Part shown: piece by piece, positions 54,414 to 63,997 of the stretch
Position numbering within the stretch: the first letter of the stretch is position 1
Layout of the letters: each line of letters begins with the position of its first letter
Origin: Microbacterium suwonense
GTDB lineage: Bacteria; Actinomycetota; Actinomycetes; Actinomycetales; Microbacteriaceae
Assembly: GCF_030296555.1 (NCBI RefSeq)
Contig: NZ_AP027728.1
Coordinates: 1,798,001 to 1,862,000 of the forward strand
Direction: 5' to 3'
DNA: 64,000 nt
Program-made: the position numbers and the translations under genes
Notes under the pieces: generated by a model
What the model was told of the DNA's origin: nothing
Seen by the model: the letters and a program-made list of their open reading frames with translations, nothing else
Database searches by the model: none

Positions 54414-55903
54414 CCTCCGCATCCGACAGCTCACGACCGGTCCGTCTCCCCGGGCGGTCCCGCCAGGGAATCGTGCTCGGGATGGACGGCTGGCAGCTGG
54501 CGTTCATCGCGGCCGCAGCGGTCGTCGTCCTCATCTTCGTCAACCGCTTCGGCCCGGTCGGCCTGCTCTATGCGGCACCGATCTACCTCGCACTGGGAGT
54601 CTCGGCTGTGGTCACGATCCACGGCATGTCCGCCCCGAGAATGGCGGGACTGTGGTTGATGAAGCAGCTGCGCCACACGATGGGCGCGACCGCGCAGACC
54701 TATCGGCCGGAGCGGCCGCAGCTGGTCGGGACCGTGAACCTTCCCGGCGTACGCGCATCCGTGCAGCTGTGGGATGTCGAAGGCGTCGCGTGCGTGTACG
54801 ACCCGCGCGGCCACACCGTCTCCGTCACTGCCGAGCTCGAGGTGCAGGGGTTCCTCATGCACGACGAGTCCGAGCGCCTCGACCTTGCTCAGCAATGGTC
54901 ACGCGTGCTCGCGTCGTTCACCCAGCGTCCCGGCATCAAGCGGGTGACCTTGCAGGAGCGCACCTTGCCCACGACCATCCGCAGCGCCCGCGACCACTAC
55001 GACACGGTGATCCAACAGCGTGAACTGGACCGCACGACCGTTCTCACCGACAACTACGAACGAGTGATGAACGACTCGGAGCGGTTCGCGGTCGCCCACC
55101 GCAACTACCTCACCTTCACGCTGGACCTGATCGCATTGAGTGCGCAGGTGAAAGCCCTCGGCGGAGGGCGCGAGGGGGCGCAGGCGCTGGCGTTCGTGGA
55201 AACGCGCACCCTCTCGGACGCGTTGAGCGCAGCGAAGATCGCGGTGCGGAACTGGCTGTCGCCGCGCGAGATAGCCGCCCTCACCCGGGTCGCCTTCGAT
55301 CCGGAGTTCGCGTCGACCATCCAGAATCGGACGGACGACCATGCCGGCGTCGATCTCGCCGCGATCGGGCCGATGTACCTGGAGGAGCCGCGCGGGGTGA
55401 ACCATCTCGTGCGTACCGACTCCGGCGTGCACACCACGATGTGGATCCACGAATGGCCCCGCTCCGACACCCACGTCGGATTCGTGTCCCCGATCGTGTT
55501 CGCCCGCCATCCCCACACCGGCGAAGCCATCACGCACATCCTCTCCCTGGTACTCACACCCGTGCCGTTGAAACGGGCACTGAAACGTGTGCGGGATGAG
55601 AAGAAGGTGTGGCGCGGCAATGAGCGGCTGCGCGCAAAGCGCGGCGTGGACGGTTCGGCCGCGGATGCCGCGGACTGGAACGCCCTGCAGAAAGAGGAGC
55701 AGGAACTCGTCGCCGGCCACGGCGAGTTCCGGTACGGCGGCTACCTCACCGTCACCGCCCCCGACGAGGAGCAGCTCGATCAAGCCCTCGCCGGCATGCG
55801 GAACGCACTCGCGCAAGCGGAGATGGAAGCGCAGATCCTGTATTGCCAGCAGGCCGAGGCACTCATGGTGAACGCGCTCCCGATGGGCTTGGGAATGAAG
55901 TAA
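54410..55903 (+). CDS. SCO6880-like conjugation protein
   Basis: 497-residue protein with two N-terminal membrane helices (LAFIAAAAVVVLIFV and LLYAAPIYLALGVSAVVTI), as in PrgI-type proteins, and a large cytoplasmic domain resembling the N-terminal half of VirB4 without an ATP site. In actinobacterial elements this protein is always followed by a separate VirB4-like ATPase, as here. TAATG joins it to the next gene. The family name is from memory of the SCO6880 group. Confidence 0.82.
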   Translation: MTSASDSSRPVRLPGRSRQGIVLGMDGWQLAFIAAAAVVVLIFVNRFGPVGLLYAAPIYLALGVSAVVTIHGMSAPRMAGLWLMKQLRHTMGATAQTYRPERPQLVGTVNLPGVRASVQLWDVEGVACVYDPRGHTVSVTAELEVQGFLMHDESERLDLAQQWSRVLASFTQRPGIKRVTLQERTLPTTIRSARDHYDTVIQQRELDRTTVLTDNYERVMNDSERFAVAHRNYLTFTLDLIALSAQVKALGGGREGAQALAFVETRTLSDALSAAKIAVRNWLSPREIAALTRVAFDPEFASTIQNRTDDHAGVDLAAIGPMYLEEPRGVNHLVRTDSGVHTTMWIHEWPRSDTHVGFVSPIVFARHPHTGEAITHILSLVLTPVPLKRALKRVRDEKKVWRGNERLRAKRGVDGSAADAADWNALQKEEQELVAGHGEFRYGGYLTVTAPDEEQLDQALAGMRNALAQAEMEAQILYCQQAEALMVNALPMGLGMK

Positions 55904-57485
55904 TGACGCGTCAACGCATCGACTTCGTGCCCGGCGGCCTCTCGCGCAAGGAGCGCCGCCAGGGTCGGCGCGCACGGGCGAACGACGCACGCGACTACGA
56001 ACCGCCCCGGGCCCGCCGCCGGGAGACGTCACTTCCCGAACCGGCCGTGTCCGGTCCGTTCGGCCCCGGGCTGACAGAGTCCGGGTATTGGAATCTCGCC
56101 GCGGTGAACATCCCACCTCACCAGGCGACGTCGCAGCACGTCGCCGGCATCTACCCCTTCGTCGCCGATGTCGGCCTCGGCCATCGCGGTCCGATCCTCG
56201 GCGTCGATCTGAACGCGGACGCGCTCTGGCATTTCTCCCCTGGGAGACCTACGCCGACACCACCGACCGAGGCTCGTTCTCCACGAACGTCCTGGTGCTC
56301 GGCGCCTACCGTGGAGGCAAGAGCGCCGTCATCAAAACGCTGGTCACCCGCTCGATGGCGTTCGGCCACCAGGCTGTCGTCCCCTCCGACCCGAAGGGGA
56401 ATGGAGCGCAGTCGCAGAAGCGATCCCGGGCGGCAACGTCATCCGACTCGGCGGCGCTTTCGATACCCGCCTCAACCCGCTCGACCGCGGGCCCCGCCGC
56501 ACCGGTGTCACCGACGAGCAGCACGAACTCATGGTCAAGCAGCGCCGCATCACCGTGCTCACCTCCTCGTTCAGGCCGCACTCCCCGGCGCACACCTCAC
56601 CGCCGTGGAGCACGCGGCGCTCCTGGAGGCACTCGATCGATGCATCGTCCATACCGACGATCAGCCCACCCTGCGTGGAGTATTCGCCGAACTCACACAG
56701 ATCAGCACCGAGACCAACAAAGATCGGCATCTGGCGCACGGCGCCATCCAACCGAGCTTCGTCCTTCGACGCTTCGTCAACGGCGATCTGTCCGGCCTGT
56801 TCGAGGACCACTCCACCGTGCGTTTCGACGACGACGCCCCGATCGTCGTCGTCGACACGTCCGAACTATTCGCCCGCGGCGACCTGGTCGCGCAACTGTC
56901 GCAGATCTGCACAACCGCGTGGAACCAGGCCGTAATCTCCGACCGCAACGCACACAAGACCCGGTACGTCATCCGCGAAGAGGGCTGGCGCGACATGACC
57001 TCACTCGCGTCCCTGCAGATGTACCAGCAGTGGTTGAAGCTGTCACGCCACTACGGGATCAGCAACATCGTCATCCTGCACAAGATGGGGGATCTGGATG
57101 CCGTCGGCGAAGCCGACTCCCAAGAACGCAACCTCGCCTACTCGATCGCCGGCGACATCGAGAACAAGTTCATCTTCCGCATCAACCAGCAGGAAAGCGC
57201 CAGCATCCAGCAGCGTCTCAGCGTGCCACCCGCGCACGCCGACATGGCCCGCCAACTGCGCAAGGGCGAGTTCCTCGCCTACGTCGGCCAGTACTCGTAC
57301 CTCGTCGACGCGTTCGCCACATCGACGGACTGGGAGTACGGGCTCTTCAAGACGGACGACGCGATGGAACTCCCCTATCTCGGGCCGGTGAACTGCAGTA
57401 CTTCGAGCCACCCGACCTCGATGCTGTCTGGCCGGCGGACACCGACGTGGACGGCTGGCTGACGTCAAGCAAGGAGCTGAAATGA
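55903..57485 (+). pseudogene. VirB4-like conjugation ATPase, multiply frameshifted
   Basis: ATPase of the transfer machinery. The pieces in order: N-terminal region up to LGVDLNADALWHFSP, Walker A VLVLGAYRGGKSAVIKTLV, SDPKGEWSAVAEAIPGGNVIRLGGAFDTRLNPLD, ALLEALDRCIVHTDDQPTL, FDDDAPIVVVDTSEL (Walker B region), IREEGWRDMTSLASLQMYQQWLKLSRHYGISNIVILHKMGDLDA, and the end LQYFEPPDLDAVWP. Four breaks, near 56237-56240, 56396-56399, 56565 and 57386-57389, are each repaired by one added G or C, giving about 528 residues. Probably intact in the cell. Confidence 0.82.
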
Positions 57486-58759
57486 CCATCGACACCACTC
57501 CCCGCGCCTATGCGACCGTCACCGGCGCGGGCGCCACCTTCATCGCACCAGACGGACACAGCGAACCCATCACGGCATCCCCCGATGAGGACATCCGCCG
57601 CGTCATCGTCCAACGGGCAGCTGCCGAAGCCCGGCGGACCGGCACCGCCCTGGAACTCATCACCTCCGGCGACCGCGGCGACCACCATCTCCTCGTCGAC
57701 AGCACCGGCGAACTGACCGCCGTCCCCGTCATGCCCGTCACCAGGCGGAGACGCGACGACAGCGCTCCGGTGCAGGCATCGGACGCCGGCGAGCCCCCGG
57801 CCGAGGTGACTCCAGGACCTGAGGACGAGCCGCACCGTGCATCGTTCATCACCGCGGATTCTCCCGACCACAGGCGGAGCACGGGCTGGCGCGGGACCTC
57901 CTCCCGGCTCGGCATCCAGATCCCCGAATCAGCACGCCGCCGCCAGCGCCAGGTCAACGAGGTGAATGTGTCACGGCATTGGGCCGGCTACCGGGCGATC
58001 GCCGTCGCGAACGGCAAGGGCGGGGTCGGAAAGACCATGACCACGGCGATGCTCGCATCCGTGTTCGCTCGCCTCGGTGGAGGCAACGTCCTCGCCTGGG
58101 ACAACAATGACACCCGCGGCACGCTCGGCTGGAGAACAGAGCAGGGCACGTACGACACGACCGTCCGCGACTTGCTGCCCGTGACCGGTGACCTGCTCGC
58201 CCGGGAGGCGACAGTCTCGGACATCTCCCGCTTCGTGCACCATCAGTCCGCCGACAGGTACGACGTGCTGCGCTCGAACCCCGAGCTGCTCGCGACGCAT
58301 CAACGCATCGAGTCCGCCGAGTTCGGCGAGCTGATGAGGGTCGCTACCCGCTACTACCGGCTCGTGGTCTTCGATTCCGGCAACGACGAGTCCGCCGACC
58401 GGTGGCTGCGCATGATCGACGCGTCCCACCAACTCGTCATCCCCACCCTCCCCTCCCCCGAATCCGCAGAATCCGCCGCACTGCTGCTCGAAGCCCTCCG
58501 CGACAGAGACGAGCACTCCGCACGCCTCGCCGACAATGCCGTGCTCGTCGTCACCCAGCCCGAAGCCGGAGCGCGCCGAGCCCCGAAGACCATCGCGACA
58601 GGGTTTGACGGTCAGGTGCGAGCCGTGGAGACCGTCCCGTTCGATCCTGCGTTGAAGAGCGGCCCGCTGCGATTCGACTCCTCCGCCCCCGCACCCGCGA
58701 TGCCTGGCTCGGCGTCGCCAGCGCCGTCAGCTCCGGACTGGATTGAGGTGCCACCATGA
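57482..58759 (+). CDS. ParA/MinD-like ATPase of conjugation operon
   Basis: 425-residue protein. The first 165 residues are hydrophilic and poorly conserved; the deviant Walker A NGKGGVGKT is at 178-186, WDNNDTRGTLGW is the switch region and VVFDSGNDES the Walker B region. The Asp usually found in the switch is in an Asn-rich variant (DNNDT). It may localise the transfer apparatus or partition the element. It overlaps both neighbours by 4 bp. Confidence 0.87.
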   Translation: MTIDTTPRAYATVTGAGATFIAPDGHSEPITASPDEDIRRVIVQRAAAEARRTGTALELITSGDRGDHHLLVDSTGELTAVPVMPVTRRRRDDSAPVQASDAGEPPAEVTPGPEDEPHRASFITADSPDHRRSTGWRGTSSRLGIQIPESARRRQRQVNEVNVSRHWAGYRAIAVANGKGGVGKTMTTAMLASVFARLGGGNVLAWDNNDTRGTLGWRTEQGTYDTTVRDLLPVTGDLLAREATVSDISRFVHHQSADRYDVLRSNPELLATHQRIESAEFGELMRVATRYYRLVVFDSGNDESADRWLRMIDASHQLVIPTLPSPESAESAALLLEALRDRDEHSARLADNAVLVVTQPEAGARRAPKTIATGFDGQVRAVETVPFDPALKSGPLRFDSSAPAPAMPGSASPAPSAPDWIEVPP

Positions 58760-60594
58760 ACACCGGATGGGCTGGAAAGGCCGCGGCGGTCCTCCTAGCC
58801 GCAGGCTTCGCACTGAGCTTGGTGACCGCACTGATCGCGGAAGCCGTCACCGCGCTCGTCTGCGGGGAACGACCGCAACCGGCCAGTGTGTTTGCCGGCC
58901 TCCTGCTCGGCGTCACCGGCGACGCATCCCAATACACGTCCTCGTGCCCGATGCCGGTGTGGCAGATCCGCGCACTGGACCTCCTGCTCCTGCTGCTGGT
59001 GGCCGGCACGGTGATCGCCCTGTTCGTGCTCTACCGGCGCTACAAGAGCTCCGACCGGGCCTTCATCGCCGATCTGCGCGGCCGGCCCGGATTCGCGAGC
59101 GCCTCGGAAGTGCGCCAGCACCTGTCCGCCCGGGCAGTTCTGCACCGCGCACGGCAACTGCGACCGGATATCGACAAACCCCAACCCACCGACGTCGGAT
59201 GGCGCGTCGGCCGCTCCCGCGGCCGCGACGTCTACGTCTCCATCGAAGACTCCGTCGCCCTTGAAGGACCGCCCCGCTCCGGCAAGGGATACCGAGTCCT
59301 GATCTCCGCGATCCTGGACTGGTCCGGCCCCCTCATTACCACCTCCACAACCAACGACAACCTCACCGCGACAATGCGGCTGCGCCAGGAACGCGGCGAC
59401 GTCCACGTGTTCGACCCGCAAGGACTATCCGGCGTCCGTCACCCGCTGCGCGTGAGCCCCCTCGCCGGATGCGAAGACCCCCTCGTCGCGATGCAGCGCG
59501 GCAACGCGATCATCACCGGCACCGCACTCGGCGCCTCGACGACCAACGGAGAGTGGGCACAGGCATCCGGCGTCGTCCTCGGCCGGCTCCTGCACGCCGC
59601 CGCGATCGGAGACCGCACCATCGAGGACGTGTACGACTGGGGATCCAGCCCCGCCTTCGCCCGCACCGCCGTCGACGTGCTCCGCTCAGACGGCGCCCCC
59701 GGATGGGGCGACAACCTCGAGGCCACGATCAGCGGCGACGAGAAACTCGTCTCCTCCATCTGGTTCGGCGTCCAAGGCGCCGTCGCCCCACTCGCCGTCC
59801 CCCAGATCCGCGACGCCCTCATGCCACGCCCCGGCGACCCCACCCTCGACCCCCGCGAATTCCTGGACGGCGCCAACTCGCTCTACCTGATCGGATCGTC
59901 CTCGGGAGCAGCCGCCATGGGCGGGTTCCTCGGCGCGCTCCTCGACGACATCGTCGAAGTCGCCCGCGCCCGAGCCCTCGCCTCCCCAGGATCACGGCTC
60001 GTGCACCCGCTCGGCCTCATCCTCGACGAGATCGCCAACATCTTCCGCTGGGACGCCCTGCCGCGAACCATGGCCGACGGCGGCGGACGAGGAATCTGCA
60101 CCTTCGTCGTCCTCCAAGCCCTGTCCCAAGCAGAAACCGCCTGGTCCCGCGCCGAAGCAGACACCATCTGGGCCGCCGCAACCGCGAAAGTACTCCTCGG
60201 CGGCGCATCCCACGTCGCCCACCTCCGCGACATCGAAGCACTGCTCGGCGCACGCGAAGCGCGACGCACCGAACGCTCCTGGAACACCGAACAGCAGGGC
60301 CACCACACCAGCGAACGCCAGGAAAGACTGCCCCTGATGTCCGTCGATGAGATCCGCCGCATGCCCGAAACCCTCGGGCTGCTCGCCTACCGCAACCGAC
60401 GCGGCGTGCTTCTCGACCTCGCCGGATGGGACGCGCGACGCGACGCGAAAGCGATCCAGCAGGGCAAGACCAGCACCGAAGCCGAACAGCGCCTCGTCTT
60501 CGGTGCCACCAACCGGCGCACCCCTCTCCCGCAGCACCACGAGGACACCGAGGAAACGACCCCGCAACCCGCGGAGGCGGTGAACGACGAATGA
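58756..60594 (+). CDS. TraG/VirD4-type coupling protein
   Basis: 612-residue type IV coupling protein. Two membrane helices near the N terminus (about 10-30 and 74-93) are followed by Walker A EGPPRSGKGYR (170-180), HVFDPQGLSG, LGLILDEIANI (Walker B) and the GGRGICTFVVLQALSQAE block (sensor region), a typical VirD4/TraG motor that recruits relaxase-bound DNA. A hydrophilic Glu/Thr-rich tail ends the protein. It overlaps the ParA-like and HNH genes by 4 bp. Confidence 0.92.
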   Translation: MNTGWAGKAAAVLLAAGFALSLVTALIAEAVTALVCGERPQPASVFAGLLLGVTGDASQYTSSCPMPVWQIRALDLLLLLLVAGTVIALFVLYRRYKSSDRAFIADLRGRPGFASASEVRQHLSARAVLHRARQLRPDIDKPQPTDVGWRVGRSRGRDVYVSIEDSVALEGPPRSGKGYRVLISAILDWSGPLITTSTTNDNLTATMRLRQERGDVHVFDPQGLSGVRHPLRVSPLAGCEDPLVAMQRGNAIITGTALGASTTNGEWAQASGVVLGRLLHAAAIGDRTIEDVYDWGSSPAFARTAVDVLRSDGAPGWGDNLEATISGDEKLVSSIWFGVQGAVAPLAVPQIRDALMPRPGDPTLDPREFLDGANSLYLIGSSSGAAAMGGFLGALLDDIVEVARARALASPGSRLVHPLGLILDEIANIFRWDALPRTMADGGGRGICTFVVLQALSQAETAWSRAEADTIWAAATAKVLLGGASHVAHLRDIEALLGAREARRTERSWNTEQQGHHTSERQERLPLMSVDEIRRMPETLGLLAYRNRRGVLLDLAGWDARRDAKAIQQGKTSTEAEQRLVFGATNRRTPLPQHHEDTEETTPQPAEAVNDE

Positions 60595-60980
60595 CCAATC
60601 GACGCAGAACCGGACTGAAGAACCTGTACCGGAACGAGTTCCTTCGCTCACCGGCATGGTTCGCCCGCCGCGACCGCTGGTTCCGAAACTGCACCAACAA
60701 CGGCACGGTGGCCTGCGCTGCCTGCGGAGTGGTGACAGCCAAGGCAGAGTTGGAGCTGCACCATCGCGACTACCAGGGCGTCCGCATCGTGCAGGGAACC
60801 TGGCAGGCGTGGGAAGACGACGAGGACCTCATCCCCCTGCACCCTAGCTGCCACGAGCTCCTGCACCGACTGATCGACCGCGACGTCGTACTCGCACAGC
60901 ACCGCACCCGTCGCGACGCCTCCGACCACGCACTGCGAACGCTGCAGCTGAAGCTCCAGAACGTGGAGGCCGCGTCATGA
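60591..60980 (+). CDS. HNH-motif protein
   Basis: 129-residue basic protein with a zinc-type CAAC pair (CAACG near residue 44), LELHHRDYQG and LIPLHPSCHELLH, which together match an HNH endonuclease core (His-His, Asn replaced by Pro-Ser in the last part). It might nick DNA during transfer or be a remnant. The ATG overlaps the coupling protein stop. The longer open frame upstream is a shadow. Confidence 0.75.
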   Translation: MTNRRRTGLKNLYRNEFLRSPAWFARRDRWFRNCTNNGTVACAACGVVTAKAELELHHRDYQGVRIVQGTWQAWEDDEDLIPLHPSCHELLHRLIDRDVVLAQHRTRRDASDHALRTLQLKLQNVEAAS

Positions 60981-61456
60981 GCAGATACGACCGGGAAGAC
61001 GTCGACGCCCTGCTCGCCCAAGAACTCAGCGGACTCAACCTGAGCTCCCGCTCCGTCGGGTCAGGCATGATCGGCGGCGCAGTCACGAACTGGCGTGAAC
61101 TCACCGACGGTGAAGCCGCCGAACACTGGCAGGCACTGCGTGCATGGGTCGAGTGGTTCGCCACCCGCTACAACATCCCCGTCAGCATCGTCCCCGACTG
61201 CTGGTGGAGACACGGCCCCCTCGTCGAAGAACTCTCCGCCCTCCACACCGCGCACGTCGCCGCGTTCGACCCCAGCGACAGCGGATTCGGCCCGATCGGC
61301 TGGCACGAACGCCTCGCCATCGCGATCCCCCGCCTCAACCGCTCCTACGGAGGCGGCTGCAACAACGGACACAAGCCCACAAGACCCCGCTCCTGGGTCA
61401 ACGCGACCGACGAGCAGGAATGGGAGGCATGGACCACCCAGGCCCACGCCGAGTGA
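60977..61456 (+). CDS. DUF4913-like protein
   Basis: 159-residue protein with WVEWFATRYNIP, VPDCWWRHGPLVEELSALHTAHVAAFDP and WHERLAIAIPRL, a pattern common in small proteins of actinobacterial plasmids and integrative elements. Function is unknown. It is encoded between the HNH gene (4-bp overlap) and ssb (36 bp away). Confidence 0.72.
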   Translation: MSRYDREDVDALLAQELSGLNLSSRSVGSGMIGGAVTNWRELTDGEAAEHWQALRAWVEWFATRYNIPVSIVPDCWWRHGPLVEELSALHTAHVAAFDPSDSGFGPIGWHERLAIAIPRLNRSYGGGCNNGHKPTRPRSWVNATDEQEWEAWTTQAHAE

Positions 61457-61492
61457 GGGCGCACCGCGCGTCCGCGACGAAAGGAATGAACG

Positions 61493-61897
61493 ATGACCAC
61501 CAAGATCCCGGTCACGCTGGAGGGCAACCTCACAGCCGACCCCGACCACGGCGCTGGCGAAACGGGCAACGAGTACGCCCGCTTCACCCTCGCCGTCAAC
61601 GACCGCAGGCTCAACGAGGAGACCGGACGATGGGAGGACGCCGGCACCGTGTTCCACCGCGTCGTCGTGTTCAACCAGCAGTCCCGCCACGTCACCGATT
61701 CGCTCCACAAGGGCGACTCCGCGATCGTCGTCGGCGACCTCCGCTTCGGCAGCTACACCGACAAGGAGACCGGCCAGACGCGCGAGACCCGCGACGTCAT
61801 CGCCGACAACGTCGGCGCCTCACTGAAGTTCGCCGACGTCTCCGTGAACCGCGCCCCAAAGCTAGCGGCCCCGCAGCAGACGCTTCGGGGCCGGTAG
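61493..61897 (+). CDS. ssb: Single-stranded DNA-binding protein
   Basis: 134-residue OB-fold SSB (VTLEGNLTADPD, ARFTLAVNDR, FHRVVVFNQQSRHVTDSLHKGDSAIVVGDL). It lacks the acidic C-terminal tail of chromosomal SSB, as is common for plasmid versions. It would coat transferred strands in the recipient. AAAGGA lies upstream and a perfect terminator downstream, so it ends the conjugation operon. Confidence 0.92.
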   Translation: MTTKIPVTLEGNLTADPDHGAGETGNEYARFTLAVNDRRLNEETGRWEDAGTVFHRVVVFNQQSRHVTDSLHKGDSAIVVGDLRFGSYTDKETGQTRETRDVIADNVGASLKFADVSVNRAPKLAAPQQTLRGR

Positions 61898-61950
61898 CAG
61901 CACCGGCCTCGTACGCCGGTGCAGGTGTCGCGCGCTGAGATTCCAGACAG

Positions 61951-61984
61951 AAGCGGACGGGAGTGATGCTACTCCCGTCCGCTT
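61951..61984. terminator. Terminator after ssb
   Basis: AAGCGGACGGGAGT (61951-61964) pairs perfectly with ACTCCCGTCCGCTT (61971-61984) across 6 bases, between the convergent ssb and AAA genes. Confidence 0.9.
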
Positions 61985-62063
61985 CTTGGTGCGAGAGTCC
62001 CGCAGTGCTGAGCTGCACGACCACAGTGCCCAGGCGGCGACTAGTGGATTCTGCGAGGCTCCA

Positions 62064-63299
62064 CTACTTCTTCTCCTCGGCGAGCAAGTTGGCCAATAGC
62101 TCATCCCAATCAACATCAGGATCTGGAGCGAACAACTCACTCACGTAGTCCTCGGGGATGAGGTTCCCGGCGATGCCCGACAAGAGAGCGTACGGCGGCA
62201 GTAGCGGGTCACGGAACCTGTAACGGAAGTTGCGTTCCACGCCGATGCGTTGCAGCACCGAACCACGCTCGATCGACATGAATGCGTTCAGGTGCCGCGC
62301 GAACGCAGGAATCTCGTACCTGCGGCCCATGATCCTGGACAAGGGTTCACGGACAGCGCCCGCGGTGAAATACCCAAGCCCGTCCTTCGGAGTGAGTGCG
62401 CATGCCACCAGCACCTGAGCGTAGAGACTGTCGGACCGCGAGCTTTGGACTGCGCCCGAGTATGCCGCCATGCTCATGTGGCTGTCCAGAACGTCCGCAA
62501 CTGCCGCATCCACATGCGTGAGCGACACCGTCGATTCATCCAGATCGATCGCTCGATGTCCCGCCTTGAGTGCGAGGAGGTGCGCATAGGTGGGCAAGCC
62601 CTCAGCGATCTTGGTTACTCGGATCAGCGCGTCATCTTCTATGTTCATACCCACCTCGCGAAAACCGCGGTCGACGATGGACATGATTTCCAGTCGGCTC
62701 ATTCGGGGCATCTGTACTTCTTCGACAGCCCGTTTCACTGACTCGTGTTCACCAACGAGCGCTTCGATAGAGTCCGACACACCGACGATGACGAGTTTGG
62801 TCTGCACGACATGGTCGGACAGCGTCTTAAGCGTGTCTGCCATTGCCGAGAGTGTCTCATCGTCGTCGATCCGGTCGTACTCATCGAACACGATCACCAT
62901 CGATGGAGTTAGTCCCGACAGGGCGATGCGAATGTCATCGGGGTTCGGAGCACCGTAGGACCATTCCTCAGGGATCTCCAGATCGAGTGCTTGGAATGCC
63001 CTCCGCCAAATGCTTCGGAACGTGTCGCCCGCATTGCACGTAATTCGCTTCGCGAACTCTCTTCGACCCGACCCCACGGGCACGAGAAGTTCGGAAAGGA
63101 TATTGGCCAAGGACGTCTTCCCGACTCCCCGTTCGCCATACAAAATGACGTGACGCCCGGGCTCAGAAACTGCGGTGACCACGTCCGTTATCTGCTGAAA
63201 CCTGCCTGAGAACGCGTCACGGCGACTTACGGGCGCAGCGGGGGTGAACGTGCGCGATAACGCCATCTTGCGGTCAAGCTTGGCCTGAAAGTCGGTCAT
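62064..63299 (-). CDS. AAA ATPase, Orc1/Cdc6-like
   Basis: 411-residue P-loop ATPase. Walker A is YGERGVGKTSLA near residue 56, Walker B VIVFDEYDRIDD, and sensor 1 LVIVGVSDSIEAL; a C-terminal winged-helix-like part follows with FRYRFRDPLLPPY. The order resembles Orc1/Cdc6 or STAND-type ATPases of accessory DNA. It could act in element replication, partition or defence; I cannot decide. It is convergent with ssb and transcribed toward the conjugation operon. Start ATG at 63299; the open frame upstream is not gene-like. Confidence 0.8.
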   Translation of the reverse strand: MTDFQAKLDRKMALSRTFTPAAPVSRRDAFSGRFQQITDVVTAVSEPGRHVILYGERGVGKTSLANILSELLVPVGSGRREFAKRITCNAGDTFRSIWRRAFQALDLEIPEEWSYGAPNPDDIRIALSGLTPSMVIVFDEYDRIDDDETLSAMADTLKTLSDHVVQTKLVIVGVSDSIEALVGEHESVKRAVEEVQMPRMSRLEIMSIVDRGFREVGMNIEDDALIRVTKIAEGLPTYAHLLALKAGHRAIDLDESTVSLTHVDAAVADVLDSHMSMAAYSGAVQSSRSDSLYAQVLVACALTPKDGLGYFTAGAVREPLSRIMGRRYEIPAFARHLNAFMSIERGSVLQRIGVERNFRYRFRDPLLPPYALLSGIAGNLIPEDYVSELFAPDPDVDWDELLANLLAEEKK

Positions 63300-63487
63300 G
63301 CAATGACTATATGCGAACGCTGTAGAAAACTCATACACGAGGCCACCACGCTGTCCGCACGCGAATGACGTCTTCACGCTATCGTGCGCACACGCGTGCG
63401 TCGGGCGGTGCGAATCTCGCATGTACTCGATCAGGAGAACGGCGCGAGTGGCCAAAAACCCAGTCCTGCTACGACGCGTAGATGCCG

Positions 63488-63997
63488 TTATCGGAGCCAG
63501 CTACCCATGTCGGGTCCGGTCGCTGCAACTTGGTGTGGAGATGCCGCATCCCAGCCGGTATTGCGTCGTTTGGCGATATCTTCCGCTCGCGTGACGATGC
63601 GGTGACGCATCGCGTTGAGGCGCTGGTTGACGATTCGTGTAACCTCGTCGTCCAGGCGAGACTTCACCTCCTGCTCAACTTCATACGGAGGCAGACCCCG
63701 TAGCTCCCGCGCAATCGAGTCAAGTCGAATCTCCTCTCGGAGCCGCGCCTCGTTGCGCTGCCGGTGGTGCTCGTATATCTGCGGGCGCTCGGCGCGAATC
63801 TTGTCGACAAGTCTGTCGTGTGACTCCTTCAGCGCTTGCAGATCTCGCGCACGACGCCACCGAATCACCTCCGGGGGCACGTCGCCGCTTACGCGCCAAG
63901 CGCTGGGGTCACGCTCGAGTGGCATCACCTGATCTCTCAGCACAACTCGCCTGCGTATTGCGACCGCTTTGGGGACGTCGAGTCCGAACCCATCCAC
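63488..63997 (-). CDS. Hypothetical protein, charged and helical (possibly partial)
   Basis: At least 169 residues, rich in Arg, Glu and Asp, mostly helical by eye (WRRARDLQALKESHDRLVDKIRAE and EARLREEIRLDSIARELRG), no membrane segment. GTG at 63997 could be the start, but the frame touches the window edge, so the gene may continue. It is about 190 bp upstream of the AAA ATPase gene in the same direction; the two could form a unit. I do not recognise the family. Confidence 0.55.
   Translation of the reverse strand: MDGFGLDVPKAVAIRRRVVLRDQVMPLERDPSAWRVSGDVPPEVIRWRRARDLQALKESHDRLVDKIRAERPQIYEHHRQRNEARLREEIRLDSIARELRGLPPYEVEQEVKSRLDDEVTRIVNQRLNAMRHRIVTRAEDIAKRRNTGWDAASPHQVAATGPDMGSWLR

Noticed and set aside
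55903..57485. Programmed ribosomal frameshifting in the VirB4-like gene
   Set aside because: Four separate sites, all needing one added G/C base, and the same defect in unrelated genes make assembly error the simpler explanation.
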